Assembly (NCBI GenBank): GCA_905221615.1
Contig: CAJNDT010006014.1
Coordinates: 103,501 to 167,500, forward strand
DNA: 64,000 nt
Reading direction: 5' to 3'
DNA from: Symbiodinium sp. CCMP2592
Taxonomy: Eukaryota; Sar; Dinophyceae; Suessiales; Symbiodiniaceae
Shown here: positions 1-10,115 of the stretch, one piece after another
Position numbering within the stretch: the stretch's first letter is position 1
Layout of the letters: every line of letters begins with the position of its first letter
Translations under genes and position numbers: made by a program
The notes under the pieces: model-generated
Told to the model about the DNA's origin: nothing
Databases searched by the model: none
What the model saw: only the letters and a program-made list of their open reading frames with translations

Positions 1-3000
1 GCGCCACTGCCGTCGTAGATGGCCGAGTCGGCTCGTCACCGGTGCTGAGCTTCTCCTGCAAAACGCAACTCGTTGTTCGAATCATTGTCTTCGCCACTAC
101 TACTATTCATAGCGGCAGTAAGCTTGCAGATCCTTGCGCTAATGAACAATGTTCTTACTCTTTGCTCTCTCTTCTGATTCTTACAACCACTACAGAAACG
201 TCACACTGTCGCTATGATTGATACGGTTGCTATTGTCGTTTGCACTACTACCAAGAAAATGATTGTCCGGTATGATCATTGTTGTTGTTGTTGTTGTTGT
301 TGCTGGCGTTGCTGCTGCTCTTGCTGTAGCTGGGGCTGAGCCCGCAGGTTCGCCTGTGGCTTTTGCAGTTGCTACTGCTGCTGCTGCTGCTGTTGATGTT
401 TCTGTGGCTGTTGCTGGCATTGCTGTGTTGCTGTTGCTGCCGTTGCTGTTGTCGTCGTTGTCTCTTTCACGATTTCGTTGTTGTTGCCGTTGTGGTTGAT
501 GTGTCGTTGACGCTGCCTTGTTGCTATTGCACTGTTTGTTGCTGTTGGTGTTGTCGATGTTGTCGTCGTCGTGGCCTTGGTTGTGGTTGTGCGTGTTCTT
601 GTGGCTGTTGTCGCTGTTGCTGGTGGTGTTGTGGCGCTGTTGTTATGGTTCTTGTTGTCGTCGTCAGCATCGTCGTCTTTGTTGTCGGCAGCGGTGGTGG
701 CGTTGTGAACGTCTGAACGAACGGATGCGTGCATGGATGGATGGGTGGATGGAGTGCAATAAGATGAAATGGGAGTCGAAAGAAAAACAAGTGTAAGATA
801 AACAAATTAAGCAAAGAAGGAAACAAACATGCTTTCACGGATGAGTGCATACATGCATGAAGGCATGAGTGAACGAATGAATGGTTGCTGCGCTTGTACT
901 GATGTAAAAACTGAAACTGTGGCGCTGGAACATAGGAAGACGGAACACGACAGCAGCATGAATTTGCTGACTGGCTCGCAGTCAGCACCGTTCAAGCTTG
1001 TCAGCCGAAAATGCAGGTGGCTCCGTTGGAGAAAGTTTTTTTTGCATCCATGTCTCTGACGCTAGCCGGGTTAAGCCAACAGGTGCGCAGCATGATCACC
1101 GAATCCAGGTCTGACAACAGTTCATCGCACAGAATGTTGAAAGTACTAACCTGAGCCTCATACACCCCACTGCTTACGTTGACGAGAGAAGCAAAGGCAG
1201 GGTAGTCGCCACGAACCATTGAAAGGGAAATAGTCCGCGCCTGACCGCCTTCTACTTCATCAAGTCACAGAGCTTTCAGATAGCATGTGTCAGTCCGGGC
1301 TACAGATGAACAAGCTAGGGACGACTTGCAGGACAGTGTACTGGCATCTACCCCACATACAGTGACTAAGGTCCGTTGGAGCTGCCGACCTAAACCACCT
1401 CGGTAAGCCTTTGCCCCTTAAACCTACGAAGCCCTCAGGTTCCTCCAATTCGTCCTCTGGGGTGCAGGTGAGGGCCAACGCAGACTCCTCGGTGAAACCG
1501 CACGAGGGCAAAACATGGTCGTGAAATGTCGATAATGAAGTGTCCTCTACTGCCCACGACAATGATGAGGGCGACGTCGGCATTGGCATGATGATGATAC
1601 TGCTGGTGCTGGTGATGCAAAGGCAACAGAAGAAGCATCCGGAGATGCGGCGGCGGCAGCAGCATCGAACGTGCTACTTCGGTTGCTGCTGCTGGTACAA
1701 AGCATCACAATGGAAAGAAACTTGTACTTTGCAAACGTGCCAGTTATGGCAACTGCCAATCGCAGTTACGCGTCTCGAAGATACACCTCCCGTGACTATG
1801 ACGACTATGCGAGCTGGCACACTCATGTACGGAAGAACTCACACTTTGCAATTCTCTCTCAGCCCCAACCGTCCTCATCGTTAGCAATTGGTTTGCTGTT
1901 CTCGTGCGTGGACGGCAAAGGTACCTCTCGGCTTGGGGACCGTGATCCTGAATCTTTGTTTTTGCTACGGGACCGGATCTTTTGAAACCCAAAACCTCAA
2001 ACCGGTCTAGGATGCTTTTTGCCATCCGCGACTCGGTCTTGGGAAGCCCTTGGCTGGCTTTAGCCTCTGAAGTGATCTCCCTTTTGTGAATTCCTGACAC
2101 GGAGTGATCCTAACACAGAGCCTCAGAACAGGATCCTGTGATCCTTATGCTCGGGACCCCCGTAAATTTCTGACACCACCATTTCCGATGAACTGCCTGG
2201 CTGTGCAGTCAACATCTACCCAGAACGTATGGGAAACTTACTACATATACAAGATTTAACATCTAGTCACTAGTCATGCACTATAGGAGGGAAGTAGTCT
2301 TTGCATAAGGTCACGGCCGAATGATCTCGAGAATGACTGTGACAGGTACATAGCTCTCTTAAACATCACTGCCAACAAACCTGAATCCTTGAGCCCCTCG
2401 CACTGGGCCTCCGTCTGAGCACGTTGGGAGCCAGCTGTCCCACTTCGGCGCCTGCCGTCGGTCGTCAGAAATCCCCGGCTACACCTTCTGCCACGCCACC
2501 CGTATCTTGCTTGCTTGTTCGGAACTGGATGAAACCCAGATGCTATAGATACCCTGTAATACCTATGCCAACTTGCACCAGCTTGAGACAATCCTTGGGG
2601 TACCGGGTATTGAACCAGGACAAGCTGCATCACGCCAAAAGGGAGTCGTTTGGCACCAGAGCCGTTTTCGAGCTGAAACCTACCTACCGAGAAAAGGTCT
2701 TCATCGAGAAGGAAACGAAAAAAGCCTCGACGTGACATCAGTATCAACCCAAGAGAGCGAAACCAATCCGACAATTCTGCAGTACAGGTCAAGCTCTTGT
2801 GAACGTTCTGACCCGGCACCAAAAGGCATGTCCTAGGTCTCTGTAGCTTCGGAAGCTTTTCATATTTGAAGCCGATCGAAATAGACAACTTGAAACAACA
2901 CATGGCTTACTTACGACTGGAATACAAAACCTCATTCTCCTTGACATTCTCAGCCTGAAAGCCCCTTCAACATACCAAGAAACATCCGCTGCAAACCAGA

Positions 3001-3247
3001 AGAACTCGAAACAAGAGGCTTGCGCTGAATCATGAACCGAACTCCCCACAACCCGGCCTACCTGAAAGGTACATCAGGTACATCTCATAAATCCCAAGCA
3101 CCTCTAAGCCCTAAACAACCCTAAACTGCCCTGAAGGCCGCCACCCTCCCTGGCTCCCTGCCTGGCCGCACGCAGCAAAAGCAAAGCCCCCAGAGCCGCC
3201 GCGCCCAGGCCGAGCAACCGCAGCATCGCCAGAAAAGCGCCGAACAT
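1..3247 (-). CDS. Partial multi-exon gene, N-terminally membrane-anchored protein of unknown function
   Basis: I do not recognise the family. Minus-strand exons that join in phase 0 are 3247-3155, 2451-2404, 2064-1996, 1487-1428, 1240-1178 and 55-1 (cut by the window edge). Exon 1 starts at ATG 3247 and encodes a very hydrophobic stretch, MFGAFLAMLRLLGLGAAALG followed by ALLLLRAARQG, that would be a signal anchor or signal peptide. The next exons give APKWDSWLPTCSDGGP, a charged exon with SRMAKSILDRFE, an acidic exon with TPEDELEEPEGF, then RGDYPAFASLVN, and EKLSTGDEPTRPSTTAVA at the edge. The first donor is GC, the others GT (GTGCG, GTTTT, GTAGG, GTAAGC); every acceptor is AG before G. One or more exons may be missing between 1177 and 56. 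The shared phase supports the model, but no homologue was checked. A gene start here and the continuation to the left are inference. Confidence 0.4.
263..690. repeat. Compound TTG/CTG/GTC microsatellite tract
   Basis: About 430 bp of runs of TTG, CTG, GTT and GTC with interruptions. It gives long low-complexity open frames on both strands (poly-Leu/Cys/Val on plus, poly-Gln/Thr/Ala on minus) that should not be taken for genes. It lies in the presumed last large intron of the left-edge gene. A similar tract recurs at 25797-26097. Confidence 0.85.
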
Positions 3248-3289
3248 GGGTATAGTATACACAAGTAGGGTCTTAAACAGCATCTTACA

Positions 3290-3291
<2 letters not shown>

Positions 3292-3323
<32 letters not shown>
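3292..3323. repeat. (TC)n microsatellite
   Basis: Sixteen uninterrupted TC units just upstream of the start of the left-edge gene on the minus strand, where it reads GA. A simple repeat; it might lie in a 5' leader or promoter, which cannot be judged here. Confidence 0.9.
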
Positions 3324-3325
<2 letters not shown>

Positions 3326-4908
3326 TGTGCTCATTAAGACTCGAAATGCATGTTATAGTATGTTATGTTCAGAACACTGAAACCAATGTGAAATTCTCAA
3401 GGCCCAAAGCCCCAAGGCCGCGAGTGCCCAAATCTTAAGGCTTGGAATCCGACCGCGGCAAATGCTCCAAATCACCTACGTAAACAGTTGATGTTCACTT
3501 GATGCTTGCTCATCCAGAAAATGATAGAAAACTCGATTTCCATCCACTCATCTGAGGCTAGCCGCTGCGTAAATAGTGTGGAAGTTGAGTGCCCCAGGTG
3601 CGCTTTCGTGCTAAGTTGGGATCTGCGAACAGGCCAGCAGCAACTAGACGAATCGATCGCCTGCCGTCCGAATGCGACTAATCCTCACCGCCGCCGCATA
3701 CCTGAGCTAGTTATACTTATGGACCTCGATGCTCGACAGTTCTGCTCAGAAGGAAAGACGCCTCCAAAACCACCCACTGCTTCATCCCAGACCCCCTTAA
3801 ACCCTCAAAGTTAATTTATCCCTCAACAGGAAAACTTAACCACAAAATACGAAGACCTGATAGGCCCAAAAGTTCTAAAGTCCACAACCGCCCGATGTTT
3901 TTTCGGCCGCCGTGCGCTGAGTCAGAGCCCTTCGCCCTCGGTGCCGGCCTGCATCAAAAAGCAGTGGGGATGTTTCAGTGCTACCGCTGTTGGGCTTTTT
4001 CTATCGCTATCGCCATCCTCGTTGTTTCTCTCTGTCGTTGTCGTTTTGTCGCTGTCGTTGTTGTTGGTTGGTGGTGCAGTGGGGTGGCATTACTGTTGTG
4101 CTTCTTCTTCTCACCATTTAGGGCACCTCTGTTTTTACCCCCGAATATGCAGAAGTGCTCGACGCTAGGGCATCACACAATATTTCGAAACATCCACAAT
4201 ATGCAAACATACGTACAACATGGTATAGAATGCCTAACCAGATACAGCAAGAAAATATGTGAGGTATCGAAACATGACATATGTACACGGAATGCACTAA
4301 AACGACATCTCATATGAGACAGGGTAATAGCTGCAAAAGCTCCTCGTCACAATCTTCAACCGCGCGAGCATCATCTCTGGTGCCCTAGGACCCCCAAAGA
4401 ACAGGATCCTTAAGACGCCAGGAAGAGGGAATGCCAATCTGTGCGTTTATGGGTCCTGCCTGCAACATGCCGGGCGATCGGGCCTCGACCTGCGGCATTG
4501 AATTAGAAAATTGCGGGCTTTCGGTGTGCGGAGGTATAGATAGTATAGGGCAGTATATAGGCGTCTTGATATTATTCTCGATTTGGGATGATCAAGTGTA
4601 ATATTCCGGTTCCCTAGGCCTTCGCATCGTTCTGGAACTCTCGCGGACTTGCAGGGTCTAATCGAATCTCCGAAACAATCAGTCAGTCTCATCAACCAGC
4701 AGAAACCAGTACGGCGTTGAGGAAAAAATGTGCGTGCGGGCGTGTGAGAGGCGCGAGAGTTTCATAGTGTTACATTCTCCCCCTCGAAACTGTTGGGTGC
4801 GGAGTTCAGGGCTTCTGGCGGGGGAGGTATTGGACACATTTTCCTACAAGCGTGCAAGGCACAAGAAGACCATTGCGTGCTCCATGTAACGCTCTGACGC
4901 ATGCGAGG
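3324..4908. other. Intergenic spacer, no gene seen
   Basis: Spacer between the left-edge gene and the POLI-like gene. It is AT-richer than the exons, with short CTG/GTC-rich text around 4000-4090. I found no exon with coding-like composition and paired splice sites. The 3' untranslated region of POLI must begin immediately left of 4909. Confidence 0.5.
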
Positions 4909-6732
4909 CTAATCCAGCAAGTCGATGATGGCGCTACTCGCTTCTGGTGCGGGGCAGTTCAGTCTTTGCCGCTTCTCGGCTCGGCTCACATCGCGATGTG
5001 GCAGGCGTGTTAGGGAGCTCGAGGACCCACCAGCCAGCAGCATCTCAACAGCCCGTGATACATCGCCGCACTGCACCAGAGCCTGCTGGGCACGATCCTC
5101 TGCGAAACCCATCGAAACCAGCGTCGCCACGGCATCAGACCGCTCCGTGTTCACTGTGGGAGTCTGGTTCCCCCCTGCCTCCGCGTCCCCGTCGCTGTCC
5201 GTCAGCTCGATGCCCTCTATTTGGGCCTGAGGCTGCGCCGCAGACGCAGTGGGGGCAGAAGCCCCGAAGCTGAGGCGGCGCTGCGCGCCCAGTGCTTCGC
5301 CGAAGCCAACCTGCAAGTTCAGGATGTGCAGAACGAAGGGCTCCTCGGCAGGAACCAGTTTGCGGAAGAGGGCGAAGGCTCGATCTGCAATCTGACCCTG
5401 CAGACGCTCATCGTCGCCCTTCTCTCCGGGCTGTCGTGCAATTTGGAAGCTGCCCAGCTGCATCTGCTTCCGACCCCTACGTGCGCCACCCCCCTCCGAA
5501 CTGGGGGCATGCATCAAGCTTAATGAGAAGGTGGGGATTGGACGATATCCATACATGCGCTCGTCACTGCGGATCTTGGTGATCAACTTCTGTGCAAGGG
5601 CCAGGAGGTTTTCTCTAACCTGCGCATCTGTGCGAACAGGCCCCTGCCAGAAGGAATCCTGCACCGAGCAGGTCTTTGGTGCACCAGAGGCTTTCACTGG
5701 TGATGCATCGATGCCCCAGCAGAGCGCTTTCATGGTCCGCAATGTCCCGGCATCGAACTCCGTAAGCAGCCTCCCGTACTCCTCGCCCTCGGGCACCACA
5801 GCAGATAGCACCTCTCCTGTCGTGCGAACACCCAGCTCGTGCAGCTTTTGGGTTGAGGCGAAGCCAATACCAGGGACCTTCTGCACGGCCAAATCATCTG
5901 GCAGAAGATGTCCCAAACGATCGGCCGTTGGCAGAAACAGTGTCTGCTGGCTGGGCTTCTTCCAGGAAGACACCATCTTTGCAAGCTGTTTGGACACGCT
6001 GATGCCGGCAGAGGATGTGAGCCCAATCTCGGAAAGCATGGCCTCGCGGATCTCTCGGCAAATGTCCGAAGCAAGGGCCAGGCGAGCCCAGCAGCGATGA
6101 GCGTCATCCAAGTCCTTCCAGTCCGCCTGCCGAACCTCCCGCACTTCGCTGCTACCGCTACCGCTGCTACCGCTGCTACCGCTCTCCAGCTCTTTGGGGT
6201 ACTCATGACCCGTGGAGCAGAGGCGTAGGCAAGTTTCGGGATCCTCCAGAGCTTTCAAGCGCTCGGCGACGAGCTCCGTGACGTCCACGAAGACTTCGTC
6301 CAGGCCCAGCTTCTCCACTTTCGAGCTCCAGCGTGCTGCAACATCGAAGGCCCGCTGCGACAGCTCCCCGTAGAAGGTTAGGTCCTCACCGTTGCAGATG
6401 GTGATCTCGGGGCACTTCTCTCGGACCACCTGCAAGGAGTCACCCTTCTTGATGCCACAGGCCCTCGCTGCATAGTTGGACGTGATGACCAGCATCTTCT
6501 GCTGCACGCCCACGGGCCTCCCTTTCAGATGCGGGTGTCGGATCTCCTCGCACTGAGCGTAAAAGCAGTCCATGTCGATGGCCAGGATGCAGCTGCTCGC
6601 GGCGAGCAGCTCCGGCGACGAGGCGGCCGCCCGTGCTGTGGAGGGCTCCGAAAGCTTCCCCTCGCCGCAGGCCTCTGGGATCATCTGCGAGGTGAGGATA
6701 TTGCGCCATCTCCGCTCCGTCTCCACCGCCAT
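4909..6732 (-). CDS. POLI: Y-family translesion DNA polymerase, Pol iota-like, with C-terminal UBA domain
   Basis: A single uninterrupted reading frame of 607 residues ending in TAG. It encodes a Y-family DNA polymerase, which inserts nucleotides opposite damaged template bases in the nucleus. The palm/fingers block starts near residue 48 with AIDMDCFYAQCEE (Asp53 is the first metal ligand), followed by the Pol iota-like GRPVGVQQKMLVITSNYAAR and CPEITICNGEDLTFY, and the second catalytic pair in KLGLDEVFVDVTE near residue 145. A helix-hairpin-helix (VPGIGFASTQKL) lies near 290 and the little-finger region follows. Near the C-terminus VSMGFAEDRAQQALVQCGD is a ubiquitin-associated (UBA) fold, fitting recruitment by ubiquitinated PCNA. 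The VQQK block favours Pol iota over eta or kappa. ATG 6732 was chosen because it keeps the N-terminal tail; M17 is an alternative. There are no introns, unlike most genes here. The family is clear; the exact orthology is inference. Confidence 0.93.
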   Translation of the reverse strand: MAVETERRWRNILTSQMIPEACGEGKLSEPSTARAAASSPELLAASSCILAIDMDCFYAQCEEIRHPHLKGRPVGVQQKMLVITSNYAARACGIKKGDSLQVVREKCPEITICNGEDLTFYGELSQRAFDVAARWSSKVEKLGLDEVFVDVTELVAERLKALEDPETCLRLCSTGHEYPKELESGSSGSSGSGSSEVREVRQADWKDLDDAHRCWARLALASDICREIREAMLSEIGLTSSAGISVSKQLAKMVSSWKKPSQQTLFLPTADRLGHLLPDDLAVQKVPGIGFASTQKLHELGVRTTGEVLSAVVPEGEEYGRLLTEFDAGTLRTMKALCWGIDASPVKASGAPKTCSVQDSFWQGPVRTDAQVRENLLALAQKLITKIRSDERMYGYRPIPTFSLSLMHAPSSEGGGARRGRKQMQLGSFQIARQPGEKGDDERLQGQIADRAFALFRKLVPAEEPFVLHILNLQVGFGEALGAQRRLSFGASAPTASAAQPQAQIEGIELTDSDGDAEAGGNQTPTVNTERSDAVATLVSMGFAEDRAQQALVQCGDVSRAVEMLLAGGSSSSLTRLPHRDVSRAEKRQRLNCPAPEASSAIIDLLD

Positions 6733-8549
6733 GGGTGCTAGGTCCCCGATTCAAGGCAAGCAAACCAAAGTACCATATTTATTTATCCATGGCGAAGGCG
6801 CTATTTTCCAGGCCGCTGCGAAAAAATGGCAGCCTACGGCCTCCTGACAGGCTTCTTCCTGAACAAAGACGACGGCCTTCCTGAATCTGAGAAGCTACAT
6901 GACATGAGCTCTCGAAGCAGCTGTGAGCCAGGGGAGCCGGAGAGAGCTGCATACTGCAGTCTGAACCTCTCCATGAAAACCATCCCCGATGCCGATGACA
7001 GTGTACCATGTCGTCTCCCTTGAACCACCCTGGAATCGGGAGTCCTGTGTCCATGTTATCGGTTATTTGCTTTCAGCCTTGGGGGACTCTTTTTCCACCG
7101 TAAGGACCTCCGAACTTTGAACCTCAATCCCCAACCCGACACCAAAACAGCTCAAAGAAACCGATCCTCCAGCAACGACTGCTGTTCCTCGTCCTGTCGG
7201 AGTCTTTCAATTCCAGGAGGTTGCTTCTCGGCTTATTCGGACTATCACGGAATTAGCCGCGGCGGACGCTCACGGAACGCGTGGTATCTCCGAAAGATCC
7301 GCGAGCTCGCACGGAAGGCCCTGTCCTCGCCGTCCTCCCCGACAATACTCCTGATTCGGGGACGGATGCGGCTGAAAGCGATAGGGGAGTTTCCGAAAAT
7401 CGGGGCACCTTATTTGGGGGTCCTTACAATAAGCATCCTAGTATTTAGGGTACTATATTCGGGTCCCCCATTTTCGGAAACTCCTATAGGGGTCCAGGTT
7501 GGATGATAAGTCGACGCCGCCGCCGATGCCAATACCCGCAGGTGTGCTGGTCAGAAATCAGAAACGCGAGAAGAGGCCCACAAGCTAAAGCATCTCCCAA
7601 ACCATCCTGGCAGTCTCTATTGCAGGTGCTCGTGCCTTACACCTTCAGCCTCCAGACCTGGGGACTCTCAGCGTCTCCCTCCAAACCACCCACTTCCATC
7701 AGGTGACGGTTTGAAGCTGAAGGCCCTATAAGCCCTTTTTTTGAGTCACGGGCTGGGGCCGGACGTCTGGGCCCTAAGCCCTCTCCTCCGAAACCCTAAA
7801 CCGTACTGAGAAGGTGAAGGCCCAAGTTTCGTGGCGTGGGAGAGACACGCCAGCACTGGCTCCTGTATTGCGCGCCAGCATGTGTTGTTGTCGCGACCTG
7901 CTGGCGGCCCTCGGCACACACTACGTGGGAACAGGCTCTAGAGTCTAGAGAAGGACTCTGTCACCACTCGGCAAAGCCAAATGCACTATGCGGGATGGGA
8001 TGCCTGAAGACCGTCTGGCGTCCCTCACGCCATCGCTGCCTTTCTCGAAATCTTCGCAGGATCTGGGGCCAAGGCTCTGGGCGGCCCCTCGACGTCACCC
8101 TGGCAGGGCCAAGCATGGAACAGCATTCGATCTCTCGATACAAAGAACCCCAACTCACACGAACCTATGATGAATCAGTATGCTGTATACAAGTAACTTG
8201 AACCTCGAAGTAAAGCCAGGAATTCTCGTGGCAGCTTTCATGTAGCATGTTCTGAGTTCTGAACCTCATCCTCACTCTTTGGCTGGGGAAGGCCGACCAT
8301 TCGCCGACCTGCCTTTGAGGATTTCATGTTCCGGCTTTGAGCCTTGTGGGGCCTTAGGGCTCATTGCGGGCTTCAGGGTCTCGACTCTCTCACACATGGC
8401 AGGACAAGCTATCCATCTAGCCACTGCAACTAAGTGCCGTTGTCAAACCCACGGCAGCAACCAGCACCAAACCGCAGACCGAGCCACCTCACATGCTGCA
8501 TCCCACAGTACGTTCCAACTGGCGCAGAAACCACTTGGCTTTTTCTCTG
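6733..8549. other. Spacer between SSL1 and POLI with one MITE-like element
   Basis: About 1.8 kb. It holds the short inverted-repeat element at 7382-7490. The GC-rich stretch 7990-8130 has open frames on both strands but no convincing splice-bounded exon. A 5' leader of POLI and the 3' end of SSL1 must be here; no promoter motif could be assigned. Confidence 0.45.
7382..7490. mobile_element. MITE-like element with about 25-bp terminal inverted repeats
   Basis: The left arm reads TAGGGGAGTTTCCGAAAATC and the right arm, read backwards on the other strand, TAGGAGTTTCCGAAAATGGG, with about 60 bp between. The centre (GTCCTTACAATAAGCATCC, TATTTAGGGTACTATATTCG) matches, in opposite orientation, the element at 18246-18320, where GGGAGTTTC, GACCCTAATATAGTACCCTA and ATAGCAGGATCC occur in the same order. 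Two diverged copies with shared centres indicate a small non-autonomous DNA transposon family. No transposase is present. Confidence 0.6.
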
Positions 8550-9758
8550 CTACTCCCGGCTAAGTCTCGCTGCGCCGCCATGGGCAAGACAGCTTGGGCA
8601 TTGCCGAAGCGTGGTGTGCATAAAGTCATCACAGGCCTGGCAAAAGCTGGCTTTGCAACTGGGACACTGGCGCCCTGACGAGTGGATAGGCAGAAGGCAA
8701 GCTCCGCAGGAAGTTGCCGGCAGACCTTCGGAAAAGGCCGGCAGCGGTACCACACTCCTGAAGGCCCTCGCAAGCACACTGGCCGACACCAGAGGAAGGT
8801 CGCAGATTTTGCAGCGGCTGGGCAGGCCGCAGCTCCGAGCAGAACATCGAGGGCAAACATACAAAGTTCCGTGCACTTCGAGGTGGCAAGTACAGGTTTC
8901 TGGCTGCTTTTTTGCCTCCGGCCGCAACATCTTTGGGAAACCCATGCGAACGAGCTTCGGTGCCAACTGTCCGGCGGTGCAGGCGGGCGCAGAGAGGTGG
9001 GAGCTGAGGAGGTCCTCGAAGTGCTTCGTGTTCATTGCGACATCAAAGCGCCCAAAGGTATCGACGCAGACCCGCTTCAGCATGTAGATCTCCGGGCTGA
9101 GGGAAACGACCGAAACCTGGACTTTGCGTTCTCGCAGCGTTCGCCCCACGTCCTCCATACTCAAATCCTGCAGGTTGCAGGTGGAGACCGATGTGAAAAG
9201 CATTAAGAGCTCGCGCGAGCCATGGGGTGGTGCCCCGCCCAGCCCTTCTGCAGCGCGCTGCAGCGCTGCAACGGCCGCTGTGCGGCCGGAAGGACCCTCT
9301 TGTGCCGCCGTTGCCAGGCAGCTTCGCAGCGTGGCCGGCGCCGTACCCAGAGGTGCGAGGGCCTGGCATTTGCCATCACGGAGGACTAGCAGCCCAATCT
9401 CGGATAGCGGATTCTCTGCAAGGAACCGCGCCGAAAAGCGGGTTGCAGCTTGGCAAAGGAAATCCAAACGTCGTGGCCGGATGTCGGTACGTGCAGCCGT
9501 GGCCGTCATGTCTACGGCCAAGTACACATAGCGGATGACGCCACGGCGCAAAGCAGTCTCTTCGGCCTCAGAAACTGGCGCTGCCATCTTTGGGGCTGCC
9601 GGCCTTGCCGCCGGCGGCGGGGCTCTTCCGATGGCCCCATCCTCCAGCAGTGACTCCCACCGCCATCGTGCCTCCAACGAACGAGCGGCACGGTTCTGCG
9701 CCCGATCCTCGTCGATGCCACCCTCCTCCTCTGCGATGTCGTCCACGGCAGTGTCCAT
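8550..9758 (-). CDS. SSL1: TFIIH core subunit p44 (Ssl1/GTF2H2)
   Basis: An intronless frame of 402 residues ending in TAG. Ssl1/p44 is a core TFIIH subunit that binds and stimulates the XPD helicase in transcription initiation and nucleotide-excision repair in the nucleus. The N-terminal part contains the family motif RRGVIRYVYLAVDMTATAA that opens the von Willebrand A-like Ssl1 domain, followed by DIRPRRLDFLCQAA, FLAENPLSEIGLLVLRDG and FTSVSTCNLQDL. Then come a C4 zinc finger (CHLEVHGTLYVCPRC, CGLPSRCKICDLPLV) and the C-terminal TFIIH C1-like Cys cluster (CGACLLPIH, CPSCKASFCQACDDFMH, CPSC). I start at ATG 9758 (MDTAVDDIAEEEGG), which gives a length like human p44 (395 residues); the frame stays open to an ATG at 9926, which would add 56 low-complexity residues. 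The POLI gene lies downstream on the same strand. Family assignment is firm. Confidence 0.93.
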   Translation of the reverse strand: MDTAVDDIAEEEGGIDEDRAQNRAARSLEARWRWESLLEDGAIGRAPPPAARPAAPKMAAPVSEAEETALRRGVIRYVYLAVDMTATAARTDIRPRRLDFLCQAATRFSARFLAENPLSEIGLLVLRDGKCQALAPLGTAPATLRSCLATAAQEGPSGRTAAVAALQRAAEGLGGAPPHGSRELLMLFTSVSTCNLQDLSMEDVGRTLRERKVQVSVVSLSPEIYMLKRVCVDTFGRFDVAMNTKHFEDLLSSHLSAPACTAGQLAPKLVRMGFPKMLRPEAKKQPETCTCHLEVHGTLYVCPRCSARSCGLPSRCKICDLPLVSASVLARAFRSVVPLPAFSEGLPATSCGACLLPIHSSGRQCPSCKASFCQACDDFMHTTLRQCPSCLAHGGAARLSRE

Positions 9759-10115
9759 GGCAGGCGTGCCCAATTCGGCACGAGTCTGCGTCTGCGGGGC
9801 TTGGAGGCTAGTGTCGCGGCTTAAGGGTTGAGGGTTTGGCTCGCTGGATGCTGATAGTGGACCGGATTTGCTAGTCACAGCGGGACGACCTTCACTGACC
9901 AAGTGGCTTGCTTCCCGTACTTTCACTGCGAGGAAATGGCAGTAGTGTTGAGCTGGGGACGTCCGGGTTAGGGATTTTGGAAGAGCATGCAGAATGTGAA
10001 AGATACTAAAACCTTAAACCCTCGAGCCATATCTTGGTATTTCCACTGTCCAGTTTTTGGTTGAAGAGAGCTGTCCCATCCGTTCCGTGACCCTGCACTT
10101 TTTTGCCATATCCAA

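Noticed and set aside
263-734. Poly-Gln/Thr and poly-Leu open frames
   Set aside because: They are the translation of compound TTG/CTG microsatellites, with no unique sequence.
2274-2903. 209-codon open frame on the minus strand
   Set aside because: It covers an intron and an exon of the left-edge gene in another frame; the exon-sized piece APKWDSWLPTCSDGGP with splice sites explains the region better.
9770-9784. Match to the common cDNA-cloning adapter AATTCGGCACGAG just upstream of the SSL1 start
   Set aside because: It is in a genomic context with unrelated sequence on both sides and in an open frame; one short match is not evidence of contamination, though raw reads could be checked.
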